From Pelodera strongyloides (lineage: Eukaryota; Nematoda; Chromadorea; Rhabditida; Rhabditidae), in NCBI GenBank assembly GCA_036852015.1, contig JAANDG010000041.1, forward strand, positions 414,296-478,295: DNA of 64,000 bases. Direction: 5' to 3'. The position numbers and the translations under genes were made by a program. Positions within the stretch are counted from its first letter, which is position 1, and each line of letters begins with the position of its first letter. Positions 1 to 13,968 of the stretch are shown here, one piece after another. The notes below the pieces were generated by a model that saw nothing but the letters and a program-made list of their open reading frames with translations, was not told the origin of the DNA and did not search any database.

Positions 1-21
1 GGCAGTAGCGAGAGTGGAACC

Positions 22-3000
22 TTAAAATACAGTCGGGTGAAAAGGAGAGGGTAGAATTGGAGCACATGTGGGAACCGTATTTTGTCTACTGCAACTTATA
101 AGAGCGAATAACTTTACGTCTATGTATTTCGAGCACACCTGTGTCTGCATGTTGTTTTGTTGCGTTCCTAAGGCTGGCCGTCTGTTAGTTGCTCGCTGAT
201 TGGAAAACCAATTGCAAATCTAAAAGCATACAATTTAACTTATGCAAAGTACTAGTCAAAATGCTAATTGGTTGAACACATAAAGCATATAATTCTTGTC
301 TCGAGTTGAATTGAATTGTAAGCTGATGAAGAAATAAGAGTGTGCTTCATTAAGACTGAATAAATGGAAGGTCAATCTATGACAGCCTAATCACCTGTTG
401 ATATCCAATTTTGGGATGGTTTCTTCTGAATGCACTCGCGTTGAGTATGTTCATGAAGCTGAGCAACTTCTGCCGTGACGGATTTGCATCTGCTCGGAAC
501 CACTTTTCCAACTTCGGAATTTCGAAAAGCTGGTTGAACTTCATACTTGACACGGGACTGAAACAAGCCAAATTAAGGAATAATCATGAAGAAATTCATG
601 TGAGTGCTGCTTTTAGAAACAAGAGTTTCAGAAAAATCTGTTCCAATCATCCTTTACTATGTGGCTAGCTGTATTTTCAAGAAAATACCAATGCTGTTGA
701 ACATATACATATGTTTCACGTGTTTAATGCCGCGTTTTTCACATAGCAATTTCCCGCGTATTTCGTGAGCACAAATTTGGATTTAGTACTATTGACTCTG
801 AGGTAACGGTGTCCTTTCCCACGCCGATGAGGCAAAAAATGGAACTACACAACGAGTTAGACTGACTGGAATCCGTCAATTCTTAGATCTCTATCACATG
901 TGAAAAGTGCAGTGTGGATGATATAAGCGTAACACACAAATCCACTGTTAGCTAATAAGTGATAGTTCACAGTGACTCAATTGCCGACTTTTTGTGATGA
1001 CACGAAATGTTAATATGTTTCTAATACTCATTCAATTCATCCCCTGACCATAATTTTTATAACTTTCACTCTTCACATTCTACATCTCGTAAAAAGATAA
1101 AGTACTCGCGAGCCGTGTTGTACTGTTCATTGTGCCTCTCTATGAACCAAGTCTTTTCTTTCGATGGCAACTAGTTTCCCCCCACTCGGTTGCATAAGAG
1201 AAGCGAAAGTGTTTCAAAAAAGAGTGCTGCTTCTCGCATCTCGGCTGTTCAAAAAAAAACCTGTATACATGCAATCTGCACGAGAATAAAGGGAAGGGGA
1301 GGGATGGAGAGAGAGAGAGAGAGAGATAAACAAAGAATTAGACGTTCACTCACTCAATTCCCGAACAGTTCATACTGTACCACTTAATTGTAACTTGTTC
1401 ATAAAAGAAGCCTTACGTGAATGGTTTCACCACTTGCTCAACACAACTATTTAAGACTGTCTAACAATTACAGAAGTCACAATGTAATTGTGAAACAAAC
1501 CCTGTCAAAAATTACCATTAACTATGTAGATCAGATTTCATTCCTAACGGAGATTTTTTGCTTGACAATGAGCTGTCGGCTGGATAAAAAGGTATCGCTG
1601 TCCTCGTCACCGACCCAGTAAAGTAAAGAAAGAGAGAAAATGTTGCGACAAGAGCGTCATTTGAAAGGGAAAACGCCCAGGCCGGCTTTCAATCTCCAAA
1701 AGGGGCCTATACAAAGAACCACCGTACCTTAACACAAAAGTCAGGTAATCAGGTCAAACGGGAAAAAGGGTCTGCATTACAAGATTTCCCAATTCATTCA
1801 TAATACGTAACACCTGCAGACTTGTTGCCGTTATTCTGAGCGGCCTATTTGATGTCGACTTTTCTGATACGGTAATGAAAAGAATGTTGCGTAAATTCGT
1901 CTGCGAACGTTGAAAACATTTGTAGGATTGACTCTTCATTGGTTATGTTTAGTCTCTGGAGATTTTGCAAGAAAGGCAAAACTTCAAAAAGCCCTCTCCC
2001 CTTTCACAATCCCCTGTTTACATTCGCCTGTCTACAGAATATAGAATATTGTATATTGGAATTTTCCGGTGGTTCAAATCGACACCGAAATCAACATCTC
2101 ATATTCAATTAGAGATGTTTGGGGGGTTGAATCATCACTTCATTGAATTTCCCGTGAATCTCTCAACATGAAATTTACGCTAAAGCAACTTTCGCGGGAA
2201 AGTGGAGGATTTTGTAGTGAAAATTACTACACTGAAAAATTCATCAGAAATGACGATCAAGCCGATATGCACGTTCTTAAATGCAATTGCATATATTAAA
2301 TTCTGCTCTTTCCGACGAAAAGTTGCTAGGTAATTGTCCGGCTTTCCCGCATTTTGCGGTTTTTCCAGAAGCCACCCCTCCCCGGCAATCCCTTTCTGTG
2401 TGTTCAGTTCAGCGCCCCGTGTCCGGATTAGTCGGTCTCGGGTTTACCAGATTGATATTCAGGGGAGGATCGTGTCGGGTCCAACACAAATACGCTCAAA
2501 CATTCAAATCCGATCGATTATTCGTTCTCTCAACAGTCGGAAATGATAATGGCATAACTCACAGAGTGTGGCCATCAGATTAGAGAACCTCGCATAGAAC
2601 TATGGTGAACTTCATCAACAAAGAGAACAAAGTAATATTTCGAGGCTTTCGTGAATCGCACTACTCCAGTTAACAATAACTACTGTCATTATATGAGTAT
2701 CCCAAAATGTGGAACAAAGTGCAATGTGTTCATAATCTTGTACAGTCTCCCCTATTTCGTTTCTGATTCACAAGTGAGGAAAGGGAATAACATTCTTGTC
2801 AAATCCGATCAATTGCCCATCTAAGGGGTTTACGGGGGGTGATAAGGCTATGCAATAGTCCCAGGACTCGGCAACACCCCAATTTCTCAGTTTAGTCCGA
2901 GAGCGCCGACACAAACAAGTGAATCCGAGCGGGCGGCATTGATCCCGGAGGATGCACACTGATACGATACTTGATATGATACCGTAAACAAACACGAACA

Positions 3001-6000
3001 CGCGGTCACAGAACATTCAACTAGCAAATACTAGCCTGCAAAAAAAGAATATCCTGCTCACTGCTAATGAATGAAAAAGAATATCCTGCTCACTACCAAG
3101 TGACGTCCATCGGAGTTGAGAATGATTGTTCGTCATTTGACATAACTCCCCCCTCCCCCCTGAAGTCAGAAAACTACAATCTTCGCCCAAGTCTGAGAAT
3201 ATCCGCCGGTCCATACATTCCTCCTTATCTTGTACGTGTCCTGGCTCCATTGCGTGATAAACATGGCTAAGCCGCCGCGTTGTGTTTTATGACCTATTAT
3301 ACACTCCAATTCCTATCTGTCGAATACTCGGATTACAGATCTCAACCAATCATCTGACGTCATAATTGTGAAGTAGACAGCAAAAATTTTCACACATTTT
3401 TCCTCTAAACTAAAGCGTATACTGATCCAGTAAATGAGCTCAATTCCCAAGTTACGACCTTTCTACCCCCTGGCATTACATTCATCGTATATACTAGATT
3501 TGCGAAGTGTCTCACTCGAAATGAGTTAATTAAAAAGAGACATCGGGCAGTAATCCCAAGGAAAGCGGAGCCAATTTCCCTTTAGGAACCACAACACTGG
3601 CCACAACATCTCATCCGATCAGTGGCCGGGCCTTTGCACTCCCTGATTGGCCGCGATCCCGCTGAGAGGCCCAATGGTCCCAGATTAGCTGACAGCCTAC
3701 TGTAGCCGCCACGATCCTCTCTTTTCGGCCGGAAGCCGAGGCAATCTTCATTGCCGATGCATTCCAGTACAAACATAGGCTCCCTCTCTTCTATCTCTCC
3801 ATCCCTCCCTGTCTCTCGCCTATGTATGCTCTCTCTATCTCTTTTTTTTTTGGCTCAAAATCAGACCGAATTTACAAGCCATCCCTCGAAAAATCTCATA
3901 TCTATGTATTCTCCGACTTTACAGAAAATATTCGGATGAAGAAACGACACCCTGTCTGTCACAAGACAACATTTCTGTCTTTCTCCCTCTCCACTCGCTT
4001 CATAATTTCTCTCCCAGACTCTCACACTCTACGTGCTATCACATCCGATAAACTAAATCTTTCGGGATTACGGTAACTCAGGAAAAGGCCAGGGAAACAA
4101 ACAGACTTCAAGCAACCAAGAATGTACTATGGAAACAATGAATGCTAAAGGGAATAGATACTAGCTACTGGATTACATACAAAATATCACTGTTTCAATA
4201 GTATGGTCGACGTGTGCATATTTGGAACTTGCAAAATGGACTGGGCTGTGCGTTGAGCACTAAGATTTGCAAAGAGAGACATCACGCATTCTAACCTTCT
4301 TCGCTCTTCCTGCACCTCCAGCTGGTCGAGCCAGTCATTGATCGCATTGATTTGTTCGTGGTTCAACATTGATGGCTCATCACCGGCAATTATTTGGCTG
4401 ATGATATCCTGAATAAATGAAACTCAACGCTAGCCATGTTGACATTGATCGCTACAAGCATACTATGTGTTATAGTATTTGCTTGCTAATTTCGCTAGCG
4501 GACCATTCCCTTATGAGCCAAACTGGTTTGATGTATTTAGTGTAAACATGTCGCCTCGCTCGTCTGTATTTGTTTACTCACACCACGTCAGTTGTCAGCA
4601 GGAGTTTGCATCAGAAACAGTTACGGCTGTGATAGTTTACAAAGAACGAAAGGAAAACGCTAACCAATATCCGAGAGAAATAATTTCATACCTTAATCTG
4701 TTGATTATCCACTGTTGCTAGCAATTGTGGTTGTTTACTGCATGCTGCCTTCAAAAGACGGTTCTTCAGGTCTGTTATACATTGTGAACTTTGTGAGTCA
4801 GTCGATGCGCTGAAATAAATAACGTTTACTGAAATGTGTGATGGGTCATCCCGTGTGTATGTTGGTATCGGGGCCCCTCCACTATCCCCAGGAAGATAAT
4901 CTGTAGCGGGGCGCAGACCTGGGTTCTGGAATCCCAATGGAGGCCCAGGTCCAAAGCAGACAATGCGCGCAGCAAATACGGTACGCGCAGCGCACCAGCA
5001 GAGCGCACTTGACGTGGACTGTGAAAGGCACGGTCCGGCTGGCTGTGGTGCAAATTTGGGGTGACAAAAGAGGCGACTCCGCATACACATTCCCTTATTT
5101 ACATAAGCACAAATGGGATCAACGGTATCCGAATACCGGTGCATGCGGGTGGTCACGCCGATGCAAATCCAGTGTAGAGAAAGGGCCAGCCAGTAGACAA
5201 AAGACCTACGGTTTTGTGAGTATCCTGAGGGTGATATGTCCAGATATATCCTTGAACAGTGCTTCTACTGGTTGATCCTGGTTGTCGGTGATTGACTCGA
5301 AAGGGAGCGCCTTCCAGTTATTAACTTGTACCAGTCCTGAAATTTTAATATAAATCAACCTGCGTCTTGTTTCGATGACCACGAATTAGCTTACATTCTT
5401 TACATTCTTTGCATGTACGTTTATCAAAATATCTCTTTTCAACTTTTTGATGAACAATAAGATCTAGGGGAAACAATCACCTCGTTCGTGTACAATACAT
5501 AACTGCGGCAGGTGAAAGTCGGGAATGAAACCTGTTTGAAGGAGAGATGACAAGTCAGAGAAACAGAGAGAAAATGAGAGGGACGGTGAAAGAGAGAGAG
5601 GGGTGTGCAAGAGCGAGCTTTTAATCGACAATGGCAAAACTAAGGTGTTTCCCGATCTTCGCAAACCCTTTACCATTATGAATCACGACCAGCAATTTCA
5701 GCAATGTGCAACGTTGTTCAAGCAACAACGTAGGTTCAATTTTATTAACGGATAAAGCGAACCATACCCATAAAAAATTTCGTTAAATGTCGTTAAATGT
5801 TTGTCCGAAATTTTATGTGTGAGAAGCTCAAGTAAATATTATGCACAGTCGTGTGGTGGAATCAAAGGATCATAAACGTCTTTATCCTCTTTGAATGCCA
5901 AAAGCCCTTTAAGCACGGGGGATGGATCTATAAGATTTATTGGCCCAAATGGCATAATGGTCCCCTGCTAACAGAGAGAGATGTACCCTGACATTTGCCG

Positions 6001-7666
6001 CAGCACCAATGACAAAACTCTTGAGTCATGAATGGGAACCGAATGCTAATGTTGCTTTTGCCACAAGTTTATTGAAAGATCAATATATGTCGATGAAGGA
6101 TTGAAAATCCCCTTCCCCCACATTCCACTTCAGCATCATATGATTTCATGGCCTTTTCTGTGTGTGTTGAAAACGGCGCCCATTCCGAGAATATTTACTA
6201 CTTGAAGGGACCGGCAAACATATAGAAATATTCACCGATCAATCCCAGGTATACGGTGCCTTGTGCGGGATTTGCGTGTCTATTTGGTTAACCGGGCAAA
6301 GTAGAATTGTGAGGCGGCGAGCGGAAAGTGGTAGAAAGTAACATGGGCGCGTCGAAGGCGAAATCGAGATGGGCTCGAGAAAAACAGAATGAGAGTCAAT
6401 GGAAGAAGGAGATGGATCGCTGAGAAAAAAACACGTTCAGGTGGAAAGGTAGATTCCAGGACGGGACTGAAGATTAGCGACGCAGCATGAAGAAGTTGGA
6501 GCAAACGGACGACAGATGAAAAGAGATTGTAACTGCCAAGTAAAAGAGAAGAGAGATGTCAGAGAAGAGAGAAAATGGATAGGGATCAGTCGAATGGCAA
6601 TACTGAAAACCAGTAGGAGGAGAGTCCATTTTGAGAGAATAAGAAAGGGTAACGTGGAGAAAAGGGCATATGTATAGCAGAGTCAACTTTACCCTGTGTT
6701 GGATGAACACATACGCTGGTCGCGTAATACCACGAAGTTCAATATGCAGCTGCAAAATACCAAAATACTGATTTTAGAATGGTAGCGTCGAAGTGAATGC
6801 TCATATTTTTAACAACAAACTGCAGGCTTGACAGTGATCCTGACATTCACACAACATGGCATAGCACCCATCTTAAGTAATGTGTATTAGGTCAAAAATA
6901 GAAAGTGCAATGACCAGCAACAAAATATCGCATGGATTTCTAAGTCAAAGAGAATAGTTTAGAAGCGAGACCAACGAAATCGAGTTAGCGCATCCATGAT
7001 GTTAAAAAAAAATAGGCGAACAGAAATGTCATTCAATAAATACCATGGAGATACGTTTAAGGTTAGACCCCAACTCTACAGCGGTCCCTTGTATTTCTGT
7101 TCTGTCGCACGGCAAATGTGATCTCATACGGACTGGATCGAATTAACTTGGCAGGAGAAAGGAATTTGTGATTACGAGAGATTACCGAGATCTATCGACA
7201 GAAAAGGAGAATCTTGGAAAAGAGAAAGGGAGAGAAATCAGGCAAAAAGTGATTGGCAAGGAGGGGGCGATGTCGCTGGGAGTTTCGCTCTTCACACACA
7301 AATCTCTATCTGCGCGAATATCAGTGCATGGATGCCAGACGGCTCAAGCACCGAGTAAAGGAAAAGAAAGCGATCACAATGTTATAGAGCGCTCCACAAC
7401 ACTAGAGAACAATGTAAATTGAATAGTGAAATTCGTAGATCATGCAGATCAATAAGTAACCGCAAAAAGCCGTAATGACACCAACCTCTGGAGTGAACCG
7501 CGAGCTGTGGTTGTCCTAAAGCCGATAGCACTGTTTCGACGAGTTGGTTAAGTAACGTGGATCCCGAGACGATGGCGTAAGTGTCCATGAGCGTGTGGCC
7601 ATCGTGAGCGCAGGTCAGACAGTGTTGCGCCCGCACTGTCTCTACCGCCACCCGCACTGGGAACAT
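22..7666 (-). CDS. dve-1: SATB/DVE-family homeodomain protein (defective-proventriculus-like); ends uncertain
   Basis: Family members are nuclear DNA-binding and chromatin regulators; C. elegans DVE-1 acts in the mitochondrial unfolded-protein response. I read six exons: 7486-7666, 5210-5336, 4692-4809, 4296-4408, 395-557 and 22-219, all in compatible phase, giving 299 residues if it stops at 22-24. Residues 1 to about 102 form a compass (ULD-like) oligomerisation domain, with [14 protein letters not shown] followed by the [13 protein letters not shown] block that matches the SATB region around GRWNPLPLSYVTD. Next comes a SATB-like CUTL segment ([14 protein letters not shown], then [19 protein letters not shown]). 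The homeodomain has IPKLEKWF in helix 1, the long DVE-type insert [18 protein letters not shown], and a recognition helix [14 protein letters not shown]. The first exon starts exactly at ATG after a TTCAG acceptor, so it may be the true trans-spliced start or an internal exon. An alternative donor after MQTQ (about 145) could extend the gene beyond the window. Confidence 0.82.
1307..1326. repeat. (GA)10 microsatellite
   Basis: A perfect dinucleotide run in the large DVE-like intron. Confidence 0.9.
3042..3094. repeat. Direct repeat of 21 bp at 32-bp spacing
   Basis: The same 21 bases, including AGAATATCCTGCTCACT, occur at 3042-3062 and 3074-3094, which looks like a recent local duplication in the DVE-like intron. 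Confidence 0.85.
5337..7485 (-). other. DVE-like intron splitting the compass domain, purine-rich
   Basis: The intron has phase 1 and lies between the two halves of the compass domain. The plus strand carries long GA-rich stretches (about 5530-5610 and 6310-6660), so the transcript is pyrimidine-rich there. I see no coding exon. One possible small exon at about 6694-6750 (minus) has splice-like ends but does not fit the phases. Confidence 0.55.
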
Positions 7667-7828
7667 CTGAAGAAATAAAATAATGAACAGACTTACTGAG
7701 AAAAATTTGTGTACAGTGGCTGAAAAATTCCAACTCTAGACAATGAGAAAGTTTACAAAATTGATTTTAAGCTGTCGGTTGGAAAGGGCGCACAAAAGGT
7801 AGATATAACTGGGCACTGAGAGCTAAAG

Positions 7829-7859
7829 TCATCGGCAAGCTCATCGGCAAGCTCGGCAA
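7829..7859. repeat. Short tandem repeat TCATCGGCAAGC
   Basis: There are two exact 12-bp copies and a partial third, 5' of the first DVE-like exon. Confidence 0.8.
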
Positions 7860-9454
7860 ACTCAAATTTACGGTCGAAATGATCACTCAATGGTGAGACG
7901 GAAACATTTCGATTACGATATCTCGATTAAGACGGCAGAGACAAGATTGATATCATTTCACAGAGAAGTGACTGGATAACAGACAACTAGGACTAGCGGT
8001 AGTACGGCGAAGAATTATTCAAGACTAAGGAAAACAGGTAAAACACGAAGCTGTAAGGTCACGGCACAATGGCACCGATTTTCAAGGTTAACTGCATGAG
8101 TTCACTGATAAAGTGGTTAGAGAGAGCGGGAGAGACCCAGAAAGAGCGCGGGAAAGAGTGTGTCTGAGCAATTGCGAGCGAGCCCTTAAGCACTACAGGC
8201 AATTGCATAGTTGCCTTGTGATCATGCAAGAAACACGGGGCAGCAGGCATCAATTCGCATGTGAAAGTGAAAAGTTTCGTGTGGTTTTCTTTTCTAGAAG
8301 ATTGGGATAGGATGTGCTTAGTGAACGAAAAGGCATCGCATTAATTGAAACATACAGCTGTCTGTCGAGAAAATCGCGCAACAGCGATAACTAAAAATGT
8401 ATGGTCACGTGGTAAAGGGATTCATCGGATCGATAGTTATTGGATTGCATAATACTTCATACTAGTTAATCGTTTCAGCAAGATTCCATTAGCTGATACA
8501 CAGGAAATATTGAAGGAGGAATTGAAAAAGACGCATACACGCTATTGTGTCAAAAATGATCCTTCAATTCGGCTTCTAACTTTTCGCTTAGTGTTTTATA
8601 TGACACCGACATTAAACTGTTCCAAAAAAGGTTTCTTGATCCAGAATAAGGCACTCACTTGCAACAGATAAGAATTGCAGTGACCAATGGTGAGAGACAC
8701 TTTGGACTTCGCAGTAATCCGATTCATAGACATTTATTGGCAATTTTCAGATTAAATAAGATCAGATTTTCATAAAAGTGTGCGCAAGCAAGCATGAGAT
8801 GAAGCAGAAACGCAACGACGAACACCATACGGACGGGAGAGTTAGCACTAAAACACAACAACAAAAATCAATTCGAGCAGCCTTTTTAACGGAAATACCC
8901 ATTATGTGAATCAGGATGGCTGATAACTTCCAATCAGCTCAATGAAAATTAACAGACAGACAAAGCCATTTGACGTTAAGTAAAGCTTATCTTAACGTAC
9001 CTCTATTACTCTCGCAGAAAAACGCGAACTTGTTTCATTTTTTGTAAAGCGTATTGTTTTCTAATAAAAAAGATATACGCGCAATGCTTCCCTATAGCGT
9101 ACTTAAATTAGTAAGTGATTGTTTAAAATCGATAATTGTATATGGCGAAAAGCGCACGAATTTGTCGATGAATAACGATAACAAATGGATTTTGGAAGAT
9201 TTGCAATCGAAAACCGATAATATGCACCGAGATATATGTAAACGAGAGAATGTTAAAAAGTGCATTTCATTCAGTAGAAACAGTTGCGCAATTGAGTAAT
9301 CTCAGTTGTTATCTATGTATTGGATTGATTGACGAGATTCTTATAATTTCATATTATAAGCGATTTGATATTCACGAATAAGGAAGAGCTCCCGAAGGGA
9401 AAGCTACAGTATCTCATATCGTCGAGAGCGGGAAGGGGTGGATGTGGATTGAGA

Positions 9455-9466
9455 GGGGGGGGGGGG
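9455..9466. repeat. G12 homopolymer
   Basis: A run of 12 G within a GC-rich block. Confidence 0.9.
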
Positions 9467-9571
9467 TGCAGAGGGGCAGTCTCGTGAGTGTGGCACACAG
9501 ACAGAGGCGGGCTAGGCTCTCGCTCGTCTCAAATCTGTGGCCCCGCCCACCTAGAGTCACTCCCGCCAATC

Positions 9572-9601
9572 CCCGCCGAGATCACACAAATCTCGGGCGG
9601 G
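9572..9601. promoter_or_regulatory. GC-rich hairpin in a GC-box block
   Basis: CCCGCCGAGAT pairs with ATCTCGGGCGGG across a short loop with one bulged base. GC boxes (CCCCGCCC) lie just upstream. It sits 1.9 kb 5' of the first DVE-like exon and could be part of a promoter or enhancer. Confidence 0.35.
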
Positions 9602-12600
9602 AGACGCATTACGGTAGTCAAGGTCATAAACTTGCCAGAAGCCCATCCCTCTTGGGCCCTCTTCCGCCGCCCAGGCTTAAGGTGGGATAAAGAGCTAGGC
9701 TTTGGGGACCAAGCACAAAGATAACGACGTGGATGGGCATATACATAAGTATTCTTGCAAACATAGTCACCATCTTCTTAGCGGTTAACGAAAGAAACTA
9801 AAGGCTTCAGACTTACCACCACATACTTTGCCACCATACTGCAACAGAGTTATAGATTTATTCGAATATTGAAAAATTCGTGAATCTCGGTAAGAAACTG
9901 TTGTTGTTAAAGCAGAAAGTTACAATAGGAGCACTATGCTTGAGAAATAGAATGGCTGAGACGATTGTGAGATGTCTAGATGGCAGGGTTGTAAGGGGGG
10001 AATTGGCAGGGGAGAGGGCAGGGGTCGTGTAGGCAGGCAGTCTCGAAGGCAGGTTTTAGGCGAGTGGAACAAACACTCTTTGGGCTCCAAAGTCGCCCAT
10101 AACCAATGGATAACTCGGGAGCAGAACAAGAACCGGTTGGGGCACGAGGAGGAGAATTGAGAAAAGGCATGCCTTAGGGGGAGCATGAAAGGAAAAACAT
10201 GCCTAGAGACACAAACAATGGCAGGGGATTGCAAAACTTAGGCTGTAGAAAGGGAAAGGAATGCCGGGGCAAGTAGGGGTGGGGATGTGTGGTACGTGAG
10301 AATGATTCAAAGCATTGACGGCAGTTGGCAATTGGGCAGCTTGTAGAACTATTTAACTCAACAAATAAATAAATTCCCGAGCAGAATTCGAACACATGAT
10401 ATTCAAATAAAAAACCATCTTCCAGAAATGTGTTGGTCATTTAAGGACAAGCATGCCCCGGAAAGAGCACTTATTCATTGATAAGCAGAACGCGCTTTCG
10501 AAAGAGTTATAAATCTATTAGGCAGAGTTGAGTTAAATGCCATTGGTTTTTTTTGTTAAAAAGTTTAATTCTATAGTAACAAATTTATAAATGCATACAA
10601 CAGTCTTCGTTACAATCCGTGCAATATACTTTATCATAATAGTTAACGAGATGGAACTGTTTATTTAAGAAGACATAACTTGCATGCCGAAGTTGGCACA
10701 CTATATCTTTGGAACAGCTACAGCAACGGCTATAGATTGTGTGGGTAAGTCATAAACATGAAATAGTTTAGTCGATATGATATGACTCTGGGTAAACAGT
10801 CGCTTGGCGGGCAAAATTTCTAGGATTATCTCTCTTATCGAGTGTTCAGAAATTATATGCACGCCGACAGCCGAGGCCAGATTGTGGGAATTTGGAAAAT
10901 ATCGGATTGCAATCAATCAATGGGGATATTGAATGCTGTATACACATTCTATCGAAATAGTATCTTTTTCTCTAATACACAGATTTTGTGGACTTACAGA
11001 AAAAGTAAAAGCGCAATGCCATAGGAAACTCCTGTTAACCAAATTAATTGTGCAAGCGATATAAAAAATTGAATCGTTTGGTCATAGAACGCATAGATGG
11101 AGCTAATCTTAGGCCATATTGCTCTTAGATGCAAAATGGGATTGGCTTGCACATCTTTATCCCATTCTATTAGAATGGAGGATGAAATGAATTTGCTCGG
11201 AAATTTTTGATAATGAATAGGGATTGCCCACGTTGTATGGACTGGGGTAAATTGGGGAAACGAATTTGTCAGCGGATACATATTTAATGAGGAAAAAGCT
11301 AGGAATTCATAGAGGAACACCAAATAAGAAGAGAGTAAGGAGATCTATTCAATAGAGAACAATTAACAATCAAGATTCGCAGAAGAACTAGATATTGAGA
11401 TATACGAATGGTAAGCTACATAAATTACACAAACACAAACGTATTAGCACCATTTGTTGTTGACACCTAATTTTCCATAGTTATGCTGAATGATTTTATA
11501 GCTGTGACATCATCATCTTTTTTTTTAAGGTGAAATGCATGTTTCTTGATGGAGAGGTGACAGTAACCGAGCAATTTGGTATAAGTATGTCAAATTTGTC
11601 CAATTATCAGTAGAAAATGTTTGAGCTTTTCGTCAGATTCTGTAAGACTGCTTGATATAAAGAACGGACACTGACTGTGGCTGCGAATGCTTAAGCAAAC
11701 ACGAGGCGACCCTGTGTTGTACTGTTGGTTGGGGGATAAAGTAATAGCCTTGGTAAGGCGCTTATCAATCCCGGGCCAGGCACACAGGGACGGATACAAA
11801 ACCCAATGCGCCCAGTGGGGTCACAGATAACAACATTCGCCCGTTGGGAAGGGATGTTCCTTTTGGATATGGTTAAGAAATTGTTAGACGATACGGGCCT
11901 TAGGAGGTGCCTAATAGTACCTTCATGTTCGAATGTTGTGAACCACGTTGATACAACTAAAAAACTGGAGAAGGATAACATGTACACAAACGCAATAAAT
12001 GCAAGTAAAAATTTAAGCAAATCTAGGACGGAGTAAAAACTGCTCGATGTGATCATAAATGTTACGTTGACGAGCAAATTACTACGATTCAGAAAATGAG
12101 CATGATGTCAAAGCGATAAGCCATTATTCTGGTAAAATAGAAATATGTTCGAGTACGAAAGGCAATATGATCAAGCTACGCATAGAAGTGAGTAGAAATC
12201 GAAAGCTGTTTCCTCGGGGGTGAAAGTGAGAGACTTGTCTTGTATACCCTAGCATTCCCTCTGAAAGAAAACGGGATCTTGTTGTACTGCTGTGGAACAC
12301 AAAAATCGAATGGCATTCGATGGGAAATGATTGCCACTATGTATTACGAGCATTGTATGCATTTAATGTGACTTACAGGACATATCTGAAACTATCGCCT
12401 GCTTGCTTTGGAAAAATACAAATATAATACCAGTGGATTCACACACTTCGCGATCAAACAACAACAAAATTTTTTTATCAAACCGTCAATTCCTTTAATC
12501 GGTTTGTAATGTAATTTTCGATTCAGATGTCAGGGTTTGCACGTTTATACTGTATTTTCGGTTCAAAATATTTTTCGAAATAACAAGCAAAATGAGAAAA

Positions 12601-13957
12601 GAAGGAAAGCTACCATGGCAGCAAATCGCGTGGGGATTAGCCTTTAGAGACGGCGGGGGGCGCGTAGCGCGCGTGATTTCACTTTCAGATCCCATAAAAC
12701 CGTGTGGCGGCAGAGCGATAGCAATCACGAAATAAGAGGCGAAACCGAGGCTCTGCGACAAGCCCAAGGCCGCAGCTTTCACTAGATCCCACCTTTGGCA
12801 GTCTTTTCAACCAGTGACACCAAACGGACAAATTTGAGTTTTGCTAAATGGACTTAGTCTTTCGGAAACTATGACACGCCAAATGAGCCTTCATTCGAAA
12901 ATTTGAAATGCCCTAACAAAAGGAAGAATTGTTTCACGCCAAGAAGCAAAAGTCAAAGCTTTCCAACAAGTTAGAGTTGCGAACAAAAACGGGCATCCAC
13001 GGTAAAGCAGCTTGCGAGATTCATAAGCTAAGTGGCGTGTAAAACTGAGCCATTCCCTGTTGCATAACCCCTTGCTTTCTTTGTTGCACTCTCACTTTCC
13101 TCTTCAATTTGCCCCGGGAAAAGCGAGAGGAACCCGTTTGTGAGTAGTGAAGAGAATCATATCCGAGCAAGGTCGCCCTTGCTGCCAAGATCCAACAGAC
13201 AGTGCTTGGCAGACAATCTTAAACGTTAGACCGAAAAGCTGGGGATCATACATAAAACGAAGCCTACACTAGACAAAAATAAGCATGTTTTAAATTGTTT
13301 GTGTAATCGACAAATTTAAACAAAACCAATTTAATTCGAAGACGTAAGTTTTGCTGTCGCACGCTATGTGTTGTATTTTCAGCACACGATGAAACAAAGC
13401 TGATATAGGGTGAATAATTTATTCTTAGTTACAAACATATACCACGAGAACGCTTTATATATAAAAGTAATATTTTGCTGTAAAAACCAAGCTATTGAGT
13501 CGAAGCTGGTGAGAAGAATCGCAAACCTATAGCGTCCCAATGGGTCACCAAGAATTGATGGCATATTAGACATCAATTGCAACAAATGCAGGCTCGAATT
13601 TTACTTTTTGGGAATCTTTACGATTTTTATTGGGAACATGATCAACGACCGTAGTTTGCGCGAAACAACAAAAAAAAACACAGGAAAGTGCAAAACGAAT
13701 TTGGGAAAACTTAGGATTTAAAGGTAAATTTTAGGACTGAATGGAGGTTTCAAACAATTATTATGTTGTTGTTCATAAATTAGGAAAGCGAATCTCTGGA
13801 GACTCGAGGATGCGAGAGAGTCATAAACAGTACCTTTTGGAAAAGTTCTTTTCTTTTCCTCCCGCGGACTACTCAGCACAACAAAATGCCAACTCAATCC
13901 CCGAGAAATCAGGCGGACAAAAAGAATACAAAGCATTTAAACAAAACCTCCAAGGAA

Positions 13958-13968
13958 GGGGGGGGGGG
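13958..13968. repeat. G11 homopolymer
   Basis: A run of 11 G about 230 bases beyond the CHID1 stop codon. Confidence 0.85.

Larger units (their letters stand above)
558..4295 (-). other. Large DVE-like intron, no exon recognised
   Basis: This stretch separates the CUTL exon from the homeodomain exon. The flanking phases (2 and 2) join directly to give an in-frame serine, so no further exon is required. It contains a (GA)10 microsatellite, a short direct duplication near 3.05 kb and a GC-richer block around 3580-3740. Open frames here look random. Confidence 0.6.

Noticed and set aside
2281..2583. 100-codon plus frame
   Set aside because: It lies inside a DVE-like intron on the opposite strand, with no motif or splice context.
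4686..5156. 156-codon minus-strand frame read as one exon
   Set aside because: Only its last part (4692-4809) is a real DVE-like exon. The upstream part is intron between 4810 and 5209, as shown by the compass exon at 5210-5336.
6694..6750. Possible extra DVE-like exon on the minus strand
   Set aside because: It has splice-like ends, but its open phases do not match the phase-1 junction between the two compass exons, which already join correctly.
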